64,000 nucleotides of DNA from Piromyces finnis (taxonomy: Eukaryota > Neocallimastigomycota > Neocallimastigomycetes > Neocallimastigales > Neocallimastigaceae). The stretch is taken from positions 186,001 to 250,000 of the forward strand of contig MCFH01000007.1 in assembly GCA_002104945.1 (NCBI GenBank), written 5' to 3'. The position numbers were made by a program, and so were the translations under genes. Below, in pieces: positions 1 to 13,770 of the stretch. Numbering within the stretch: position 1 is the first letter of the stretch; each line of letters starts with the position of its first letter. The notes under the pieces were generated by a model, which worked only from the letters and a program-made list of their open reading frames with translations, was not told the DNA's origin and did no database searches.

Positions 1-618
1 AGTCGTCAAAATAGTCAAAGTCAACATCTTGGACAACAAGAACAAAATATTAACGATGATGTTAATAATAACTCAACCTTCCCACCATCATCAATATCAA
101 CTTCTCAAACTCAAGATCAACAACCCCAATCACAATCATCATCCAACAAAGAACAAAGACAAAATAATGGAAGATCACCTCAACATGCCAAGTTGATGAA
201 AACTTCCACAATGTTAAAAAGAGTTTATATTGATATTTTTTGTCGTTTAGCTAGTAATCTTCTTACCAAAATTATTACCTATCCAATTGATACTGTATGT
301 GTAAAACTTTTAACAAATGGTTCAAATATTAAACCTACCTATCGTCATGTCTCAAAACCTTCTTTCCCTCTATCTGATACCTATCCTCTTTTAAACAAGA
401 ATATTCATGGTTTTTGGAGTTGTTGTCAACATATCTATCAAACCAAAGGTATTCTTGGTTTTTATGAAAACTTTCTATATGGAATGGTACCTGAAATTAT
501 TTTCAATACTGTTATTTTGGAAATTACTTATTACGCTTCCAACTATATCTTAAAATACGTGGAATCTAAATATGAAATAATACCCAAATCTAAATATAAA
601 AATAGAAAAAAGAAATAA
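1..618 (+). CDS. Mitochondrial-carrier-like protein, SLC25A46/Ugo1 type (3' part)
   Basis: The frame is open from base 1 to the stop at 616-618, so the 5' part lies outside the window and 205 residues are visible. The first ~65 residues are a Gln/Ser/Asn-rich disordered stretch. The rest looks like the last repeat of a mitochondrial carrier: a membrane helix, the degenerate carrier signature YPIDTVCVKLLTNG, a loop, the segment GFYENF (carrier GxxGFYRG-like) and a last helix. The short basic tail follows. The weak PxDxxxxxL motif and the final helix resemble SLC25A46/Ugo1, outer-membrane carrier relatives involved in organelle dynamics, more than a transport-competent carrier. In an anaerobic fungus the target membrane would be the hydrogenosome. 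Family membership is fairly likely; the SLC25A46 assignment is tentative because only one repeat is visible. Confidence 0.6.
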   Translation, partial: SRQNSQSQHLGQQEQNINDDVNNNSTFPPSSISTSQTQDQQPQSQSSSNKEQRQNNGRSPQHAKLMKTSTMLKRVYIDIFCRLASNLLTKIITYPIDTVCVKLLTNGSNIKPTYRHVSKPSFPLSDTYPLLNKNIHGFWSCCQHIYQTKGILGFYENFLYGMVPEIIFNTVILEITYYASNYILKYVESKYEIIPKSKYKNRKKK

Positions 619-1622
619 GAAAAAAAAAAAAAGAAAGAAAGAAAAAGAGATAAATTAATAATAAAATATTACATAGGAAATATTTATAATAAATAAATTC
701 AATGAATAACAAGATATCACTATTTTATTTACTTAATACCGAACTACATATATAGAATATTAAATACTTTCACCTAATTTTAATAAAATATAAAAAAAAA
801 AAAATTTAAAAAAAAAAAAAATAAATGAATAAAAATATTATTTTATTTTATAAAGAAACAATAATATATATAGAAAAGGAATAATGAAAATTTTAAATAA
901 AAAAAAATAAAAAAAAAAAAATAATAATAACAATAAAAAATAAAATAAAATAAAAAAAAATATTTATCAAATAAGTAAATAATAATATTTTGATATAATT
1001 TTTAATGCTTATCCATTTTGATATTCTTTTTTTTTTTTATAAAAAAAAAAAGAAAAGAAAAAAAAAGAAATGCAAATATTAAATTTTGTAATGTGTATCA
1101 AAAGTAAAAGATTCATAAAAGAATTAAAGAAACCTTTTTTTATAACTTTGTTCCTTGCCCATTATATTACTATATTATTATTATTTATTCAAATTAAAAT
1201 TAAATATTTCAATAATATATTATTAAATTTGATAATAAATTTCATATTTATGATCCCTCTCCTTTACGAAAAAGGAAAAAACACTAAACCTTCAACTCTT
1301 TTTTAAAGAAAAATTTAAAATGTTATTCATTTTTTAAAAATTAGTATTATATTAAATAATACACAAGTTTATTTTTATTGTAATTGACTTTTAAAAATTA
1401 TTGGTATTGAAAAATACCGCTTAAATTATAATAATTGATTTAATCTTTAATGTATTATTCTATAAATTCATGGAAAAATATATTTTCAAAATAAAATTTA
1501 AAATGTAAAATTGATTATATTATTTTGCGCTTTGTAGTATGGAACCGTGTTTCATATATTTAAAGATGTTTTAATTTAAAACATTCTGCTGAAAATCATT
1601 ATTATTTTATAAAATGTCATTC
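619..1622. other. Intergenic A+T-rich spacer
   Basis: Very A+T-rich DNA with homopolymer A and T runs between the convergent carrier-like gene and histone H3. A 78-codon open frame at 1070-1306 has the composition of random A+T-rich sequence and is not called. Nothing else is recognised. Confidence 0.6.
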
Positions 1623-4757
<3,135 letters not shown>

Positions 4758-6081
4758 ATGCCAATAAAGTTATCAGATGAATTCACTTACAAAAAAATAA
4801 TAAAATTTACTTTACCTGCTATTCTTATGCAAGTAATTGTTGCAATATATGGAACAATTGATGGATTATTTCTTTCTAATTATACTGATGAAGATCAATT
4901 TGCAGCAGTAAATATTGCATGGCCTGTTATTAGTTTGTTTAATTTTATTGGGATAATGATTGGTAATGGTGGAAGTATCAAAAAAATTAGAAAAAAAGGA
5001 TAAAGAAAAAGCAAGAAGTTATTTTTCATTGTTTATTTATTTTGATATTATAATAGGAATAATACTTTCAATATTGGGTGAAATTATAATTAAGCCAATA
5101 TTTGTTTTAATGGGAGCGAAAGATAATATTTTAAGACATGCTGTTATTAATGGTAGGATTTCATTTATAGGTGTAACAGCAAATATTCTACAGAATACTT
5201 TTCAGTGTTTTACAGTAACTGCTGGAAAACCGAAAATCGGATTTATCATTATGTTATGTGCTGGTATTACAAATGTTGTTTCTGACTATATTTTAATCTA
5301 TAAATTAAATAAAGGAAATGTAGGATCAGCTGTTTCTGGATGTTTTGCTCAATTTGTCGGAGGTTTTTTACCATTAATTTATTTTTCATTCAAAAATAGT
5401 ACTGATTTATATCTTGGAAAAACTAAATTTAAAATAAAACCAATTTTAAAAGCATGCTTTAATGGCATATCCGAATTAATTAGTTATCTCTCAATATCCT
5501 TTGTTAATATATTATATAATTACCGATTATTAAAAATTTCAGGATCTGATGGTGTTAATGCTCATGGTATTATTTCCTTCTTTAGTTTATCATTCATATC
5601 TATCTTCTTGGGATTTGCTAATGGTTCCATACCCATTATCAGTTATCGTTATGGAGCTAAAAATATAAAAGGAATAAAAAGTGTACTGAAAAAAAGTTTA
5701 ATTATCGTTACGATAACATCTGTCATAATATTTCTTTTGACAGAAGGATTTTCTAGTTTATTAACTCGAATATTTATTAATGAAGATAATAATTTATATA
5801 AAATCACTCTTTTAGCGATTAGAATTTACTCTATATCCTTTGCTTTAATGGGATTTAATATTTATGGTTCAGCTTTTTTCACTGGATTAAGTAATAGTAT
5901 TTTATCAGCAATCATTTCTTGTTGTCGCTCATTACTATTTGAAATCATTATGATCTATACATTACCAGAATTATTTGGACTAAATGGTATATGGATGGCC
6001 CCATCTGTTGCTGAAGGAATAACCCTCATCATTACTTTAATTATCTTTTTCTTTAGTAATAAAAAATATAATTACTTTTAA
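4758..6081 (+). pseudogene. MATE-family efflux transporter, frameshifted copy
   Basis: Start MPIKLSDEFTYKKI at 4758 parallels the intact paralogue at 10190. The first frame runs to GNGGS and then hits a stop at 5000-5003; the homologous sequence continues in the next frame to the stop at 6079-6081. Aligned to the intact copy, 8 bp (codons for Ala-Leu and part of Val after GGS) are missing between 4976 and 4977. The total is 1324 bp against 1332 bp, so this 8-bp deletion is the only length difference. MATE proteins are 12-helix Na+ or H+ antiporters that export drugs and other organic cations. The sequence is intronless and of the NorM/DinF-like type common in Clostridia, suggesting ancestral bacterial transfer (inference). 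No restart that would give a whole transporter is visible. Confidence 0.85.
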
Positions 6082-6239
6082 TTAAAGTAATACTAGTATT
6101 ATATTCATAGCTATATTAATTTACAAAGATTTAAAAAGAAATATGTAAAAAAAAAGCCTAATTCTTAAATAAGTATTTAATTTAAAAGTACTTTTTATTA
6201 TTTTTAAAAAGTTAATACATAATAATTAACTTTTTATTC

Positions 6240-6500
6240 AAGGAGCTGCTTAGTTAGATGATGGATAGTATTAATTTGTTTGATTTGTGTTTGATGATAA
6301 CAAGAATTAGAATAAAATAGATAATACTATAATGCTAATAACTGATGTATATTTAAATGAGTTATCAAATAGTATCATGAATACTTATAGGTTTTGCTGA
6401 AACATCTTATACATCCTTGGCCAAAATTTTTTCTGGTTATGATAAAAAATTATATACCATTAATAATTATGGGATATAATATTTATGTCTCGTCTCTTTT
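6240..6500 (+). pseudogene. Decayed third MATE fragment
   Basis: A run at 6376-6500 matches the intact MATE gene around 11167-11320: it still reads as GFAETSY..LAKIFSGYDKKLY and ends with the same ATTATGGGATATAATAT stretch, but about 37 bp in between are deleted and the frames are broken. A 12-bp match to the intact gene (AGGAGCTGCTTA) at 6241-6252 marks a likely earlier piece. A string near 7030-7070 reading LPCELFGF, close to the paralogues' LPELFG, may be its tail. It lies directly downstream of the frameshifted copy, so the locus once held at least three tandem MATE copies. Confidence 0.65.
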
Positions 6501-7151
6501 TTTTTAAAAGTTTTTATAATAGAATTGTATTAATAATCCCTTTCAATTTTCAAAATGTTAGATTTCTGAAAATGGCATGATTTTCAATATACTAATATCT
6601 CTTTCTGTGATGCTTTTTAAAATTAAATAAAAATAAAGATCAATACTTTTTTTAATTTAAATATTAAAAAAAAAAAAAAAAAAAAAAAAGAAAACACTAA
6701 ATTTTTAATAATCATCTATAATCCTTAAAGTAGCCTTTATAATATTTATAATTGATTTATTTATCTTTATTATTATATTAGTAATTTTTGGTATATATGT
6801 AATATATAAAAATATTAAAGAAAAAATATTTTTATAAATTATTTCAAAATCCCTTTTAGATTTTAATTTATTTATTTATATATTGATATATATTTTTCAT
6901 TATTATTGTTGGTTTGTTTTTAAAAAAAAGAATATTAATACGACGATAGGGTATCATCTATTTTAAACACATTTATTGTTTGTTTGTTTTTTTTATGCTA
7001 TTATACAATCATTACTAGGATTTTTATTTCTGTTTCTTCCTTGTGAATTATTTGGATTCTATCGTTTTTAATATATATAATTAGTATATTTATTAATAAT
7101 ACTTAATAAAGAAAATATAAATAAATTTTATTATATATTTTAAGAGATAAA
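6501..7151. other. Intergenic spacer, possible MATE tail relic
   Basis: A+T-rich spacer with an A-run at about 6664-6688. Apart from the possible MATE tail relic near 7030-7070, nothing is recognised. Confidence 0.5.
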
Positions 7152-7458
7152 TTAATTTACATTGCGTTGATCATCAAGAGATTGTTGTAATGCCCATGCT
7201 AATTGTTCATCTTCAGACATTTGACTCTATTAAAAATAAAAAAAAAAAGGGTATATTATAAGCCTTTTATTTTTACATCTTATTATTTACTAAATTATTG
7301 AACTAGTATTTACCAAAGTATGAATATTACTTCTTGGTGGAGTATATTTTCTTTTATTTAAGTTAGAGGTTGAAGAATTTGGAGTATTATTTTTTGATGG
7401 CTTTTTAACATTAACATTTCTATTTTTATTGTTTAATCATTTAATTAAAGTTTTTTAT

Positions 7459-7512
<54 letters not shown>

Positions 7513-8609
7513 TAATATATTAATATATTTATTTAATAAAATATATTGCTTATCATATTATAATAATATGAAAATAAAAAATACTTTAATGGGCAATTAT
7601 GATCCATATCCTATTAAATAATTAATTATAAAAAAAAAAGAGAGAGAGAGAGAGATTAATAATAAACTACTAAAAATTATGCTAGCATTTTTTCATTTTT
7701 TATATATTTAATATAACTGATATCAGCTTCAACTAAAACTAATAAAAAATAGTAAAAAAAAAAAAAAAACATACTAAACGATGCTTTATACAGAAACTTT
7801 TTTTGCATTTTGGACAAACAAATGGTATTAATTGAGCAGTTTTACAACCTTTATATTGACAAACTTTTTTCGTAGAGGTAGAAGTTGAAGTACCTGGATT
7901 AGGGCATCCATCATTAATATGTTTATTTACCTTATTAAGAGTAAATTATAATAAAAAAAATATTAACATTAATATTGCTGATAATTTAGGTAAATATATA
8001 TATAATTTTATAATATTTACTCTTATGTTTGGATCTTCATCTCTCTTTATGGGTACTATTTTTCCACATACTGGACATATAGTAGTATGAAAATCTTTCT
8101 TTTCAGTTGATTCTTTTTCACAATGATGATTCTCTGGTTTCCAATGTTCATGACTATTTAAATGTATTCCAATTATATTCAATTAAATAAATTAAAATAT
8201 TCGGGAAAATATATATACTACAAAATGGATCATTGTATAAATAAAATGTATATATATATTTACCAAAATACAAATTTACAATATTCACAAGTAAATGGAA
8301 GGAAATCTTCAAATTATATAAATATATAGAATTTCAATGTCAACATATACTTCTTTTTTTTTTTTTAAAAAAAAAAAATATTTTGAAATGTCTTAAAATA
8401 GTATAGTATTTATTCTTCAAGATTTACTTACCAAGTTGTTTACATTCCTTTAAGTGACATTGTTTTCCTGTTTAATGACAACAGTAATAATAATAGCATA
8501 CATTAATACATTGCTGATTGAATACATTTCAATTGATATCAATAAATACTATTAATATATAGTAATTCTATTAAATTAAAAAAAAAATACCTAAATCTGG
8601 AAATTCCAT
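7152..8609 (-). CDS. AN1-type zinc finger / UIM protein (ZFAND2/Cuz1-like)
   Basis: Exons on the minus strand: 8591-8609 (MEFPDLG), 8432-8467, 8264-8306, 8021-8153, 7775-7930, then after an unresolved part 7314-7419 and 7152-7226. The first AN1 finger (GKQCHLKECKQLDFLPF..CEYC..FC.EHW..HHC) is followed by CPVCGKIVPIKRDEDPN and a second finger VCQYKGC..FVCPKC..FCIKHRL. The last exon encodes EDEQLAWALQQSLDD, a ubiquitin-interacting motif, and ends at a TAA at 7152-7154. This domain order is that of ZFAND2/AIRAP and yeast Cuz1, which link ubiquitinated clients and Cdc48/p97 to the proteasome under arsenite stress. The first five exons sum to 129 codons in phase. Between 7420 and 7774 the final HxC ligands of the second finger could not be placed in any frame, and this stretch holds a 44-bp A run (7466-7509). 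Confidence 0.8.
7466..7509. repeat. Homopolymer A run of 44
   Basis: Uninterrupted A run on the + strand, lying within the intron-rich middle part of the AN1/UIM gene (a T run in its transcript). Confidence 0.9.
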
Positions 8610-9093
8610 TTTTTAGAATTTTATTAATATTAAATATTGAGGTAGAGTATGAGTGATATATTTATAAATATCGATGTTGTTTGTTATTTTATGTTGTACG
8701 ATAAATTATTTATTTACCGAAATAATTATATTTTCAAAGCTACTTCTCGACAAATAAGAAATTAACAAAATGTTAAAGTTTAAAAAAGAAAAAAAGATTG
8801 TTTTTTATATATAAAATTTTTTTTGAACTTTAATAAATAATAAATTAATAATAATTTATTTAATTAATAATAAATGATTTTATTATTATTAATTAAATAT
8901 TTTAGTTGTTGGAAATTAATAATAAAAATAAAGTAGAAAATTAAAGAAAAAAAAAAAGAAGGAAAAAGAAGAAAACCAAAAATTAATATTAATAGTTGCT
9001 GTTCAATAAGTAAAAACAACTTTTATATATTTTATTAATAACAATTTTTTCTAATTAGAATATAAATAGTTAATTACTAAATAGTTTGTATAT

Positions 9094-9132
<39 letters not shown>

Positions 9133-10189
9133 TTAACTTTTAATATATCTAAACAATAAAACTTTAATAAATATTTATAAATTAAATAGAGAAATAATGG
9201 TTTACGATTATTTTTTTATATATATTTAAATATATAAAACTTTCTATAACGAATTTCAATAATAATCTAACTTTACAATAATTAAAATATTTCTTGCATT
9301 ATTAATATTAAAACTAATTAGATTGCTTTTCATTAGCAATTATTATTCTAATCTTTTAATAAATTTACAAAGTGTACAATATCCACTTAAAATATATATA
9401 TGTAACTTTTATATTTAATAATAATAATAAAAGTAAAATTTATTTTTCTTTTGTATATTTCTTTTTTATTCCTACTTGTTATGTATTTAAATTAAACGAA
9501 TAATAAAAGTACAAAATTAATATCAATATCTATAATTTACAATTTGTAAAAATTATCTTATAAATGCAGTATTAATAAAATATTTTCTTTTTTTTATTTG
9601 TTTTCTTTTTCCTTTATAAAATCATGAATAGACGTTTACTAATATCGTAAAATTTACTAAGACATAAAAGGTGGAGTTTTTTTTGTCTTAGTAATAAATT
9701 TAATTTTTATTGAATAAAAAACTTTTTAATTTATAAAATAGATTTAATTTAAATAATATATTGATTATTAATATAATTCAATATACACTAATATATGAAA
9801 TATTTTAAACAATAAAAACTTTAAAAAATATATTTATAATTCTATATATAAATTTTTTTTTTTTTTTAAATATATATTCAAAAAAAAAAAAAAAAAAAAG
9901 AATATTTATAATGACTTTAATCTTTTAGTAAAATAAAAAGTTCAGAACAAGAAAAATAAAAAATATAAAGAAAATTTATTTATATATAATTTAACAATAT
10001 TAAAAATACTACCTTAAAAATATTTTAAAGATCTTACCCAAAAATTTACGAAGAAAAAGAAATAACAATAATCGCATTTCAAAAAGATTCTTAAGCTCAA
10101 CAATAAATCATTTTATTAATAATAAATTCCTATCAATATCAATTAATTATTATTTATATTCATAATAATATTATTATATTATTTTCAAA
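8610..10189. other. Intergenic region between AN1 gene and MATE gene
   Basis: Divergent spacer of 1.6 kb, A+T-rich, with a (TTTA)n microsatellite at 9091-9134. No coding sequence is recognised. Confidence 0.6.
9091..9134. repeat. (TTTA)n microsatellite
   Basis: About 11 perfect tandem TTTA units. Confidence 0.9.
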
Positions 10190-11521
10190 ATGGCTATAAA
10201 ACTATCTGAACACTTTAATTATACAAAATTACTCAGATTTACATTCCCAACTATCGTTATGATGATTTTCACTTCATTATATGGTATTGTGGACGGTATC
10301 TTTATTTCAAATTTTGCAGGTAGTGATCCTTTTGCTGCTGTTAATATTGCTTGGCCAATTGTAATGATATTCAGTACAATAGGGTTTATGGTAGGTACTG
10401 GTGGTAGTGCTTTGGTATCTAAAACCCTAGGTGAAGATAAAAAAGAAAAAGCAAAAAGATATTTCTCAATGCTTATCTATTTTGAAATTATTGCTGGCAT
10501 TATATTCGCTGTTATTGGTATTTTAGTAGTGAAACCAATATCTCAATTAATGGGTGCTAAAGACATAATTTTGGATTACGCCGTAATTTATGGTAGAATT
10601 TTATTTTATGCATTACCTGCCTTCATTCTTCAAAATTCTTTTCAAAGTTTTATGATAACTGCAGAAAGACCAAAATTGGGTCTGATTATTACATTAATAG
10701 CAGGTGTCACTAATATGATTCTTGATTTTGTTTTAATTTATTTATGTAAATTTGGTGTTGAAGGAGCTGCTTACGCTTCCGCTATAGGACAATATGTTGG
10801 TGGCTTAATACCTTTAATTTTCTTTATTCGTAAAAATAGTACACATTTACGTTTAGTAAAAACAAAAATTGAAATAAAGCCTGTTGCTAAAGCATGTTTA
10901 AACGGTTTATCAGAAATGATGATGAATATTTCTTTATCTTTAGTAAATATGCTCTACAATTATCAATTATTAAGAATTACTGGTAAAGATGGTGTTATTT
11001 CATACGGTATTATTATGTACGTTAGTTTTATTTTTGTAGGTACATTCCTTGGCTATTCCAATGGATCAGCTCCTATTGTTAGCTTCCATTTTGGTGCTAA
11101 AAATACTGATGAATTAAAGAATTTATTCAAACGTAGTTTAATTATTATTTTTTTGGGATCATTAATACTTACAGGTATTGCTGAAGTATCTTCTCCTCTA
11201 TTAGCAAGAATTTTTGTTGGTTACGATAAAGAATTGTATAAAATGACACTGAAAGCATTACGTATTTATTCAATTTCATTTATAATTATGGGATATAATA
11301 TATATGCCTCTGCATTTTTCACTGGTCTTAACAATGGTATTGTATCAGCAATTATCTCAGTTTTCAGAACTATAATTTCTGAAATTGCCATGATCTTCAT
11401 TTTACCAATATTCTTTGACTTAGATGGTGTATGGATGGCTGTTTCATTTGCTGAATTAATTTCATTAATTGTTTCTATAATACTTTTAATATTAAATAGA
11501 AAGAAATATCAATACTATTAA
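10190..11521 (+). CDS. MATE-family multidrug/toxin efflux transporter
   Basis: Single-exon gene of 443 residues, the usual size for bacterial-type MATE proteins, with about 12 hydrophobic segments in two similar halves. The N-terminus MAIKLSEHFNYTKLLRFTFP and the segments GTGGSALVSKTLGE and LMGAKD closely resemble NorM/DinF-like transporters of Clostridia (recognised from family knowledge, not searched). Members export drugs and organic cations by Na+ or H+ antiport at the plasma membrane. No intron is present, unlike neighbouring eukaryotic genes, which supports acquisition from gut bacteria. A frameshifted paralogue and a relic lie 4-5 kb upstream in the same orientation. Start chosen at the first ATG, which aligns with the paralogue. 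Substrate is unknown. Confidence 0.93.
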   Translation: MAIKLSEHFNYTKLLRFTFPTIVMMIFTSLYGIVDGIFISNFAGSDPFAAVNIAWPIVMIFSTIGFMVGTGGSALVSKTLGEDKKEKAKRYFSMLIYFEIIAGIIFAVIGILVVKPISQLMGAKDIILDYAVIYGRILFYALPAFILQNSFQSFMITAERPKLGLIITLIAGVTNMILDFVLIYLCKFGVEGAAYASAIGQYVGGLIPLIFFIRKNSTHLRLVKTKIEIKPVAKACLNGLSEMMMNISLSLVNMLYNYQLLRITGKDGVISYGIIMYVSFIFVGTFLGYSNGSAPIVSFHFGAKNTDELKNLFKRSLIIIFLGSLILTGIAEVSSPLLARIFVGYDKELYKMTLKALRIYSISFIIMGYNIYASAFFTGLNNGIVSAIISVFRTIISEIAMIFILPIFFDLDGVWMAVSFAELISLIVSIILLILNRKKYQYY

Positions 11522-13660
11522 TGTTTTTATAACATACTAATAATATACCATAAATAATAGTACAAGTATCATTATTGAAAGTCATTATAATTTATTTATT
11601 TATTTATTAATCAACTACTAGAAATCTATTAGTTTTAGTATATTATTTTCAATACCATTAAATTGTTAATTGTGACAATTAAAATAAAAATATACATAAA
11701 TATGTATATAATATAATGTATGTTAAATAAAAAAAATATAAACTAAAGGAAAATATATATATTAATAAAAAAGAGTTTTTTTTTTTTTTTTCATCTTTAC
11801 TATTAATATTATATTTTTATTTTTAACTATTATTTATTTATTTATTTCAATAATACTAATAACTATTTTAAATATTATAAAATATATTGTATATTAAAAA
11901 ATCTTTACATTTTTGGAATAATGAACTGAAATAAATCTAATATTGACAAACTTTTATATGGAAGAATACAGTTATCTCCATTTAGATTATAATATCATTG
12001 ATATAAATTTATTTATTTCATCATAATAAGATTTTTTTTTCTTTTAGATTTAATATCTAATGAATAAACAGCAAATGCTTAAAATATAAATAAATATTTA
12101 ATCTCATAATTTATATAATACTGACTCTTATTTCTTATTTAGTCATTTATATTTTTTTTCTCTATATGATTTTTTAATTTTTTCGTTTATGTATTATAAA
12201 CAATTTAATATCTATAAATATTATTGAAATATTCAGTGTTATTTAAATATATATGTATAAGTATATATTATTTACCAAAGTACATAATTATTAAATTAAA
12301 TATTAAAATAACAAATAAAATATATTTACTTTCTTAGATATATTTATACTATTTATTTTATTTTCAATATAATATTATTTTTTAATGCTTATTTTTCCCT
12401 AATAAATTCATATTAAAAAATGATATTTGTATTTTTTATTCACGGAATTAAATCCACTATAAATAATGAGTCATGAAAAAAACAGCATTTAAATTTTATA
12501 ATTCAATAGTACGACAAATTTTACATATACATCTATATTAATTGAAATAAATTTAACATTTTTTAAATTTGTTTATTTATACAATGGATAGATTGTTATT
12601 TTGAATTTTTCTAATTTAATGCTGCCCTTTTTCCTCTTTTTTTTTTTAAAAAATAAAAAAGTATTTAATTTACTATATAATTAATAACTAATAAAATCTT
12701 AAATATAAAATATATAAAAATATATAATTCTTAAATTTTAATTAGAAAAAAATAATTAAATAATACTTATATAAAATTATATGTTTATTATAAGTAATTA
12801 TATATGTTAATTGAAAGTGGTTATTAATTTAAATTCAATTGTTTATTAAATAACTTTATTTATTTCTCTCTTTATTATTAATATTTAAAACAGTATATAA
12901 AATCTATAAAATATTTAATTATTATTTAAATATAAGCATCGTTTCATTATTACTACTCTTAAAATAATAATAATAATCAAATATTTAAACTTATTTATTT
13001 ATTTATAACATAAAATTGACAGTTTTTTAAAGTTTTTTTTTTTTTTTTTCATTTAATAATTAGTAAATTAAGGTTACTATAATATTAAAATAAAGTATGT
13101 GTAATTAAAGTAATGACTTTTATTAGTAGTAATATTATTATTAACAATAGGTATTGAAGTAGTATTGCCTTTATAATGATAGTAGAATAACCCAAAATTT
13201 TAATTACATTGTTTTTCCAAAAAAATTTATTTGTTTTTAAAAATAAAAATATTAAAATTAAAATTTTATGTTATTTTTTGTTTTTGTTTTTTCAAAAATA
13301 TATATGTATATTGATACATAAAATTATATAGTCTTATTTTTTTTATTTTTATTTCCCACAATACTAAAGAACAATAATAATTTATTATCCTTTTCTAAAG
13401 TTTATTAAAGCTAATAATTATTACAGAACATTTTAAATTATAAAATGAATGATAATCTTTAAATACATACATATATCAAATAATACCAAGTAAAAAAAAA
13501 TAATTTTCGCCATTGTATATTAGATAATAACACTATATGAAAATATATGAAAATAAAAAAACATAAAAAAAATCGAATTACAATTAAAAATAATTTTCAA
13601 TTTTAATAAATTATAGTAAATAAAAATATATATTTTTATTTAACTTCAACCTTTCATTTT

Positions 13661-13694
<34 letters not shown>

Positions 13695-13770
13695 GTTAAA
13701 AGTAAATAAGAATAATCCAAATAAATCGAAAGAACCAAAATATATATATTATAATTGAAGTATTGTTGAT
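11522..13770. other. Intergenic region
   Basis: About 2.2 kb of A+T-rich DNA with many A/T runs, including a 29-base A run just before the ABC transporter start (about 13662-13692). No coding or repeat structure beyond simple sequence is recognised. Confidence 0.6.

Noticed and set aside
1070-1306. 78-codon open frame on + strand
   Set aside because: Composition (Ile, Leu, Phe, Lys, Asn) is what random A+T-rich DNA gives; no motif, no codon bias, no splice context.
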